A stretch of 64,000 nt of DNA, from the NCBI GenBank assembly GCA_973895155.1, contig OZ316897.1:1240001-1304000 (forward strand), written 5' to 3'. Source of the DNA: Marsupella aquatica. Lineage: Eukaryota > Marchantiophyta. Each line of letters opens with the position of its first letter. Position 1 is the first letter of the stretch. Under the pieces are notes generated by a model. The model ran no database searches. It was not told the DNA's origin and worked only from the letters and a program-made list of their open reading frames with translations. Shown piece after piece: positions 56,768 through 64,000 of this stretch. The translations under genes were made by a program, and so were the position numbers.

Positions 56768-59132
56768 ATGGAGGTGAAACTCCTTTGGACCATGATATGG
56801 TCTGCTATGGTCATATCATTAGTTGTTCCAGCTGCTGTCAACTCCGCCCCGCTCACGATCGACTTCAACGTGTGCGTACCTGCACAATACTTACTTAATC
56901 CGCGGAATCTCACGGGTCCACAGGAAACTAGCTATTGTTGCCCTCTGAAGCCAACTAAGCCAGTCATAAACGGGCCTCCTCCTCTTTTGACGGATATCAT
57001 CAGAGTTAGAAAAGCTTCGCAATGCACGGATGCTGTCTACGCTGCGAAGATCGAGAAGGCGTATTCACTGATGAAAGCGCTGCCAGACGATGACCCACGG
57101 TCGTTCAAGCAGCAGTGGTCCATTCACTGCGCCTATTGCGGGGGTTCCTTCCTCACCACCAACAGCACCGGAGGTAAAGAAGGAATCGACATCCACTTGA
57201 GCTGGCTCTTCTATCCGTGGCATAGGTATGCACACGTCAGGTCTCTAGCACAGGACCAACGCAGTTCCAAATTATGCAACGCAGTAGATGTTGCGGTCGG
57301 AGCTAGTGTCGAATGCCTCGATGAAGCTGCATGTCAGGTGGTAAAATCTCCCATGATAGGTGAACAAGCTAGTGTTCAATGCCTCAATGAAGCTGTCGAT
57401 CAGAAGGGGCCTCAATTCCACGAGTCTAAAATTTCTAACAATCTTTAGGGGCCGGGATTGCTGAATTACTTTAACGGAGTGGATGATCGGGCGGGCTAAT
57501 CTTCACCAGTCGCTGCCAAGTTCTCTTTTTGCCTTAGCTTGAGCTAGAGCAGTTTTCAGCGTCAGATCGATGGACTTAACGGAATTGATGACTGAATGGA
57601 ATGCAGGTGGTACTTGTACTTTCACGAAAGAATCCTCCAGTCTCTTCTTGAGGACCCAACTTTCAGTCTCAATTACTGGAACTGGGACAACCCATACAGC
57701 GTGGGCGATGGCTCGTCTAAGGATGGAGCGTGTCTGAAGCAGGGACATGACTTCCCCGCGGTCTTCAGTAACCCTTTGGAATCTACATACAATTCCAACC
57801 GGTCCGATAATGCGAAGGGAAAGGGCCGCTTGCACTTCCCAGGTGGGTTGGGTAACTGTGATTAGGGGTATAGGGGAATCGTGTTCATGAAGAAGCGTTT
57901 TTTCAATTATTTTATTAAAACACGATTAGAAACTGACTCGTGTATTGGCTTTCTGTTCGCAGACTTCTTCTACGTTCCATTAGTGTCAGAATACCTTCAG
58001 CCGAACTTCACCGCCAGTGAGGAAGCTGTGATTCTAAGTAATATGAATATAATGTACCGAACCTTAGTGAGCGGCGGAACCACTGCAGAAACGTTTATGG
58101 GCCGCCCGTATAGAGCAGGAGAGGTTAAAGGTGTGTACAACAAACATATGGAGATTATTAATGCAGTATCTCGTTCACATTCACTATTCGAAAGGTAGTC
58201 TTAACTTTAATTGCCTAGTAACAGGGATAACGTGGTCGCTCAAGCTGAGAAAACAGATAAGTTTGTTTCGGTTGGGGTCCGACTATTTAGCATCAGTCGA
58301 CAGAGTCAAAATTCTTACGCCTTCGGTAATTGTTTTGAATCTGAACAGGATTCCCAGGGCCTGGTGGAGGCTCTGGAACATTGGAATCGAGCGCTCATGC
58401 TACGGTTCATTTCTGGACCGGAGGAGACCTACCTACGATGGACGACATGGGACAGCTAGGACATGCTGCCCGTGATCCAGTATTTTTCGCTCACCACTCC
58501 AACATCGATCGCTTGTGGCAGGTAAATGAGAGTCCGAATGAACCTTTCTTTGTCCAGGAAAATATCGTTAGTCCAGTCATTCAAGCGCAGCTCAAAAATT
58601 TTACGGGAGCTACATAATTGTACTTAAGACAACTTATTTCACTATCGTAGGTGTGAAATTGTTTCATCAGCACTGCAGATACATGTCACGGAAACTGATC
58701 CAGTTCTAAATGTTGATCGCTTTTCTCTGGTTGTTGATGAGATAGGTCTGGAAAGATATCGGACCAATTTTTGGTCAAAAGCGTGAGTACTATTCGGACC
58801 CTGATTTCCTAAATGCGGAGTTCCTCTTCTACGACGAGAACAAGGATCTCAGAAGAGTGAAGGTAGAAGATGCGTTAGATACAACGAAACTGGGATATGT
58901 GTATCAGGGAGCTTCCAAGTGCGCTGAATATGGTGGGAGATTCACGAACATGGCTCAAAGTCAAAGCGTGTCTACAAAATCGTTGGTCTGGAAGCAGAGT
59001 ATCACCAGAACTTTAGTCGACATTCAAGCTCCAAGTGCCCCTTCTAAAGTTGTGATTACTCTGATTCCCTTTTCCCAGTCGGGCGGCTACGAAACCATCA
59101 AGTTTAAGTGCATAACAGTCAACACTAGTTGA
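56768..59132 (+). CDS. PPO: Polyphenol oxidase (catechol oxidase/tyrosinase family), five exons
   Basis: Oxidises o-diphenols to quinones using a binuclear copper centre. Exons by GT/AG rule and frame: 56768-57225, 57607-57842, 57963-58130, 58358-58521, 58746-59132, giving 470 residues. An N-terminal hydrophobic segment (residues 7-26, ending VNSA) is a secretory signal. Copper A ligands are H120 in HCAYC, H143 in IHLSW and H152 in PWHRW (the last Trp is completed across intron 1). Copper B is HATVH plus AHHSNIDRLW in exon 4. Exon 5 carries a DWL-like region (DPDFLNAEFLFYDEN) but the usual KFDV domain is short, ending soon after YETIKFK. No inactivating change is visible. A plastid transit peptide, usual in seed-plant PPOs, is absent. 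Confidence 0.93.
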
Positions 59133-59207
59133 CACTCGACCAGTTTCCATAGTTATGGACCTGAAGAGGGTGAAGAAATTATCATTCAAACATAATATCA
59201 TATTAAT

Positions 59208-59368
59208 CTCCACGAAGGGGAGGAATCTCCACGAAGGGGAGGAATAAATACAGATCAGATACGGGGATAACCCGAGAAGGAAGGACCAAGTGAGTAATGT
59301 CCACGAAGGGGAGGAATAAATACACATCACATAAGGGGATAACCCGAGAAGGAAGGACAAGTGAGCTA
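59208..59368. repeat. 73-bp tandem repeat, two copies plus a partial
   Basis: CTCCACGAAGGGGAGGAAT occurs at 59208, 59227 and 59300; the last two continue into GGGGATAACCCGAGAAGGAAGGAC. It lies just downstream of the polyphenol oxidase stop. Confidence 0.88.
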
Positions 59369-59796
59369 CATGACTCCATACGAGTCACACATAAAGTACA
59401 CATATGAGATAAGAGCGCTAAGCTATATTAGCGGGGCTAATAAATCAGCCAGTTGGTCCTCCCTAAGTTAAGGCAAGGATGATAGCGAGACAAGGGGAAA
59501 TAATAATGGATCACATAGGTCCAAGAGCCGTCACCTTGAATGTGAACCGGGATTCCCAACACCCCCTCTTGACCTTGGCTATGGCTGCCGTAGGATTGAG
59601 AGGTCGAGAGAGACATGCTGGATTTCTGTACAGAGAATTTCTGTACAGATATTTATTCTGTATCAGCCAGTCCGAAAAAATATGACAGTATTTTGTGTTG
59701 TGACCAGAGAAGCCTAGGCAGTAGACAGCATCACCGGAATGGCGTCAAAACCACTATGAATCACTGAGAGAGTCACTCACTTATCTTTTTCTTGCT
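59369..59796. other. Intergenic, nothing recognised
   Basis: A 68-codon frame at 59479-59685 has no recognisable features. TCTGTACAGA(G/T) occurs twice near 59626 and 59641. Confidence 0.5.
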
Positions 59797-60178
59797 TTGT
59801 TGGGGATAGTTTCCTCATTGATGTGTTGCTTGCATGGATTCCTGGTGAGCATTACTTCGGTACCAGATGAATTGCCGTTGCCAAGGAGCACCCCAGGAGA
59901 CGATGTAGTTGTTGATGATCAGACTGCATCGAGTTCATCAACAAAACAAATAGCAACTGTTGAAGCTGTTGAGAGGGAATGAGTCGGTGCTGTTTTTCCT
60001 TTCGCCGAGCCTCTGAGAAGATATTATGCCGTAGTGAGAGGTCGCCGTATAGGAATTTCCTCGTCATGGGAAGAAGTGGAGCCTCTAGTAAGTGGATTCT
60101 GGGGGAATATATAGGTTCAAGTCTTTTAAGACTCGTAGAGAGGCAACATTGTACATGGCCCATGAACTAGCTAGGCTT
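59797..60178 (+). pseudogene. Viroplasmin / RNase H1 N-terminal-like fragment
   Basis: A short plus-strand frame (59797-59982) ends at TGA, but the same frame then reads RRYYAVVRGRRIGISSSWEEVEPLVSGF, the pattern of the hybrid-binding (Caulimo_VI/viroplasmin) domain of RNase H1 and of caulimovirus inclusion proteins. A second stop near 60108 and a frame change lead to FKSFKTRREATLYM, the rest of the domain. The domain binds RNA-DNA hybrids or RNA. The source could be a host RNase H1-like gene or a retroelement; it is not functional as read. Confidence 0.6.
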
Positions 60179-60364
60179 TGTAACTAGTTGTGAGTCATCT
60201 ATACATGTATATAAGCAACAGGAATTTGAGACTATATCTCCGCTATCTACTCTTGTTGTTTGTCACACTACTCATGAGATTTCAGCTCTTGTGCACGAGT
60301 CCTAATTTAGTTTGACTGATCTCATTCCTATTGCATGTCAACGAGCTTCAAACTTAGTTCTAGC

Positions 60365-60880
60365 TAGGTATTAATACTTTTGTAAGAATGTCAGTGGATT
60401 GTTCCTCAGATGAAATATACTTCATTGAGATTTCATCGTCAAGAATTCTTTCTCATTTAAAGTGATGATGAATTTCTAAATGCTTAGTACGAGAGTGAAA
60501 ACAGGATTCTTTGCAAGTTTGATGGCACTTAAGTATTACGTTGTGGTAGTGTATGTGTAAGTCTTGAAGCGTAAGAGTTGATGCAGTCAGAAGTCAAGTC
60601 GTCCTGAATGTGTGAGTCTGAGCAATGGACTAGAGCCGTTGAAATACTGTTGGATTGAAATTCCTCAATAAGTCTCTTTAAGTATACCCCATCTTGAGCG
60701 CAGTTTAACAAGGCCTTGTACTTGGCCTCTGTTGAAGAGCGTAAAACTATTGGCTAGTGCTTAGAGCTCCAGGTAATGGGTGTCGTGCTAGAGTGCATCA
60801 ATGTACCAGCTGTGTCGTAATTGTAAACCTGTCTGGTGAATGCACTTACTATCTTATCAGTTGCCTACTTGCAAGATTGT
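60365..60880 (-). pseudogene. Ty1/copia RNase H remnant
   Basis: Minus-strand frames show, in order, TPITWSSK, LRSSTEAKYKALLNCAQDGVYLKRLIEEF (split by frame changes), TKHLEIHHHF and EEQSTDILTK. This is the C-terminal RNase H of plant copia polyproteins. Stops and frameshifts are numerous. A stretch at 60781-60870 is repeated at 62110-62205. Confidence 0.82.
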
Positions 60881-60944
60881 GAGTCCGGAGTTAGAGAATG
60901 TATGGTACGCTTTACTAATGGATAAAAAACCGTAGAGCAACAAC

Positions 60945-61583
60945 GCTCGGGGGGTTAACTACATGTATGTTTTGGGATACCACGTGCGATCCTAGCCTAA
61001 TATAAATAGACCTATTTTATAAAGAAAATATTCCAAGAATATTCTCTATTTTCAATATTAATAAACTATTTTACTTTATAAAGGGTATATATTAAAGAAT
61101 ATTCTATAAACATGAGTTTATAATACCTTCTTTTGCCTCATACGCTTTTTAAAATTTAGTTAAAATCTGCCAAAAATACCTATTTTGGATCGCACGGTCA
61201 ATTGCAAGATTGAGGGGAGCAAAAGGATGAAAAAAGGATTAGCTCAAAAAGGAGAGAAAAAGGACTCAAAGATCATAAAGATTTAGTTGAACACCACTTC
61301 CATAAAGGTTTGACACACTTCCAAAATTGTTGTACACATTTCCAAGAAGATTGGGACTTCCTAAAAGCCTGGACACACTTCCAAAGACTTGGCATGCAAG
61401 ATCTCACCATCCAATCTCAACAAACTAATCCTAGCCATTTGGTGTAACAAAGTGTCCACCCCTTGTAAATTGGGAAGGACTAGAATCATTTTGGTGGAGA
61501 AATTGGATATCCTTTTTGCCCCCCTCAAGCTTGCAATTGACCGCACGTGGTTCCTAAGATTTTTGATAGTCAACCCCCCGAGC
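60945..61583. mobile_element. Inverted-repeat element, about 640 bp, MITE-like
   Basis: The ends are GCTCGGGGGGTTAACT and, inverted, GCTCGGGGGGTTGACT. The inverted match continues inward (ACCACGTGCG, then GGTCAATTGCAAG), but on the left it is interrupted by about 200 bases (60989-61190) flanked by GTGCGATCC and GGATCGCAC. I found no clear target-site duplication. Confidence 0.55.
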
Positions 61584-62109
61584 AAGAACGTAGATGCTAC
61601 CCAACGATAAAAAAATGATTGCCATCTATGTAACTGACAAAAATTCTAAGTAATTGTCACCTCTGCATGAACAATGAGCTCTGCCTACCGAGAAATGAAG
61701 AATGAGTAATCGGATTCATGACTTCAGAACTTAAGTGAATGGAGCAAGACCAGAAGGTATACCCCTTGGACCACAGGGGCTGGGAGGCCCTTCTGGATAG
61801 GAAAATCCGAGCGAGTTCTCCTAGCCATAGAAATTAAAGGATCCCACTAAAGATAAATTTGTGGAGTGCAATTGATGAAGATGATCAGAAACCATGCTAC
61901 CTAGGTACCTATCCAACCTATCTAGTATCATTGTCTCCTAGGTGGCGGCGCGCCGGGTTGAGTCCCGAGCCGTCAACCTAGCGCCAAATGCTCACTAATC
62001 GCTAAGTCTAAGGTTTGATAGTGCCCTAACATAATCATGAGCAATGCAGCTAACTAGGGTAGCTGCCCAAACCCGAGTACAGGGGTTAAGCGCAGACAAG
62101 GGTTTGCAT
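61584..62109. other. Intergenic, nothing recognised
   Basis: No coding frame, RNA gene or repeat that I can support. Confidence 0.5.
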
Positions 62110-62205
62110 GACAGCTGTCATGCTAGAGTGCATCGATATACCAATTGTGTTGTAACTGTAAACTTGTCTAGTGAATGCACTTACTATCTTATCAACCACC
62201 TACTT
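62110..62205 (-). repeat. Second fragment of the copia remnant
   Basis: Close match in the same orientation to 60781-60870 (GCTAGAGTGCATCxATxTACCA and GTGAATGCACTTACTATCTTATCA). It is a short isolated piece. Confidence 0.75.
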
Positions 62206-63140
62206 GCACGCAAAAATAGAAAAAGAAAAGCATCATATCTACTCCCCCTCATTTGGCATGAAATCTCAATTGGTTCATAATTGCTTGTCCTACCCTTCAC
62301 TCCCTTCTTAGTTATATTGCGTTGCTGGTTCTTGGTTGCATCATCCAGTTCTTGGGAAGATTGAACTGAATTAGACATACTTGACAAGCGTAGGCTATCC
62401 AGGAATTTTTGCTCCCAAGTGATTGCGTTGACGACCTTGAATTGTGACACAATTTTGTCGATGCTCTATACAATTGTATTGAGAGTCTATTGTTTTTACT
62501 CGATCAAATCCCCATCCAACAGTGGTTCTTGAACTTGAAAATTTTGAATCCTTTGTTGTTTCTTCAAGCTAATTAAGCTCAAAGGCCTCGACTAACTTAG
62601 ACAAGTGGACTATGGACTATGACACTGTCGACTGCCGAGCAACTTCAACCGTAACTTGGACTGAGTTGACATGGTACTCCCCTGCCCCTCGCCCCCCTGC
62701 CCCCCATGGAGTAACTGGCCCGCGCCCCCACCCCTCCCCCCTCCTCGTGCATTTCAAATACCAAGAAGGCCTGAGTATTTCAAATACCAAGAAAGTACCA
62801 ATAGACAACAATACCATGCTACGCTCCCCAGGCATTTGAAACGCCAAGAAAGTACTGACCTGGCTACCAATACCATGATAACTTAGAGGACAAGAATAAA
62901 TAAGACTTCCTTTAGTCAAAGGTGATCCATTTGTACAACCATATGATTTCCCTCTCATCTTGGCCACACAATCTTAAATTATACATCTCCACCATATATT
63001 TCATGGACCTTTGTGGTCCTTCTTTGTATTATTTAGTACCTTTCAAAAAGTATTGATGGTATAACATAGTTGGGAGCAAATAATTTATTGGTCTATCTTG
63101 CTTTGAACCTATCGGAAGTCTCTGTGATTCCAGATTCCTA
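62206..63140. other. Intergenic with C-rich tract and short repeats
   Basis: 62680-62750 is strongly C-rich. After it, ATTTCAAATACCAAGAA occurs at about 62752 and 62777, with a variant (ATTTGAAACGCCAAGAA) at about 62834. A minus-strand frame (62184-62450) has no recognised domain. Confidence 0.5.
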
Positions 63141-63456
63141 GGCCACAAGCCATGCGCTATGGGTGCCTACCCACACAAACAAGATGAGTCAGCCATAGGC
63201 CGTGGGCTGTGGGTGCCTACCCACAGAAACAAGATGAATCGGCCATAGGCCGTGGGCTGTGGGTGCCTACTCACACTGTAAACAAGATGAGTCGGCCACA
63301 GGCCATGGGTTGTGGATGCCAACCCACACAACCAACATGAGTCGGCCACAGGCTGTGGGCTGTGGGTGCCAACCCACACAAGATGAGTCGGCCACAGGCC
63401 CTTGGTGCCTACCCACACAAACAAGATGAGTCGGCCACAGGCCGTGGGCTATGAGT
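63141..63456. repeat. About 55-bp minisatellite, roughly six copies
   Basis: Repeated unit of the type GATGAGTCGGCCACAGGCC followed by GTGGGCTGTGGGTGCCTACCCACA and CAAACAA. Copies vary in length because of small deletions. Confidence 0.92.
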
Positions 63457-64000
63457 GACTGAAAAGGCAGAAATTTAGCAAGTTTTAGATTAGTGGATTT
63501 TTAAGTTAATTACGGAGTTATGGTTAATCAAAGATTAAGTCATTAGGACAACTACTATTTAAACCTTGTAAAACCGACGAGAGCTTCATTTTGTATAGTA
63601 GAAGCTCAATTTTGTACAAACAATAGTTCTCTAGAGATGGATCAGTCTAGAGTCATCGGTTGCTGGAAGTAACTATTGCAGCCATTTGGGGCATGCACGA
63701 CAACGACCTAGTTTATGAGGGATGTGATATCCCACTAGAAGATGGAAAGCTTTGTGCTTTAGGGCCAAGTGCTCGCGGAGCTAGATTGAGTAGATAGGAA
63801 CAAAATGTAGGGTTCACAGGGAAAATCTGACGCCTTCCCAGGTGGGTTTTACGATATATCCCAAATATACTAGGGTTGGTACCAAGGTTGATCAGGGTGC
63901 AAGCACCAACCTACAACGGAGTGGGGAAACTCAAGTTCCCAGACCTCCGATGTCGCGGTTTACCTAGGTAGGACTGGAGTGGAGCTATGGAACTCCAAAT
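63457..64000. other. Terminal stretch, nothing recognised
   Basis: No coding frame of useful length and no repeat that I can identify up to the window edge. Confidence 0.5.

Noticed and set aside
63167-63424. 85-codon minus-strand frame with a repeating peptide
   Set aside because: It is an effect of the minisatellite, with no start context and no coding neighbours.

Overview
The window is nuclear DNA of a land plant. It has spliceosomal introns, plant-type CACTA and Mutator-like transposons, a Ty3/gypsy element with a tRNA-Asp-type primer site, a plant L1-type LINE, and one conventional gene, a polyphenol oxidase with a secretory signal instead of a plastid transit peptide. The last point weakly favours a seed-free plant (bryophyte, lycophyte or fern). 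I cannot name the species.

Layout. 1-3764: decayed LINE, cut by the window edge. 3765-4028 and 12619-13510: two pieces of one minus-strand PIF1/Helitron-type helicase pseudogene, split by a very young LTR element (element A, 4029-12618; 1,390-bp LTRs differing at one base; 5-bp TSD ATGAA). Element A keeps gag, protease and RT but has lost RNase H and integrase, and carries a second protease-like domain. 13510 to about 36950: related gypsy element B, lacking a recognisable 5' LTR and broken by stops and frameshifts. It is split by a 13.8-kb CACTA transposon (16861-30640; 3-bp TSD AAG). The CACTA carries a spliced tnpD-type transposase, a second En/Spm-type gene, and a right end made of about 408-bp tandem repeats. 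36950-46573: intergenic DNA with several tandem and dispersed repeats and no gene I can support. 46583-56243: a MULE with about 900-bp TIRs, a 9-bp TSD (GTGCCGTGG), a MULE/SWIM transposase gene and a convergent second gene that I do not recognise. 56768-59132: five-exon polyphenol oxidase with all six copper-binding histidines. 59133-64000: a viroplasmin-like fragment, copia RNase H remnants, an inverted-repeat element and a minisatellite.

How the parts fit. The nesting gives an order: helicase first, CACTA after B, and element A most recent. Since A is young but lacks integrase and RNase H, it was probably mobilised in trans, possibly by an intact relative of B. A and B both place an in-frame UGA between protease and RT, each in a sequence context known to favour readthrough. 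The MULE recalls MuDR in having two convergent genes, and its ACTGTTCTGG-like motif reverses orientation at the point where the genes converge.
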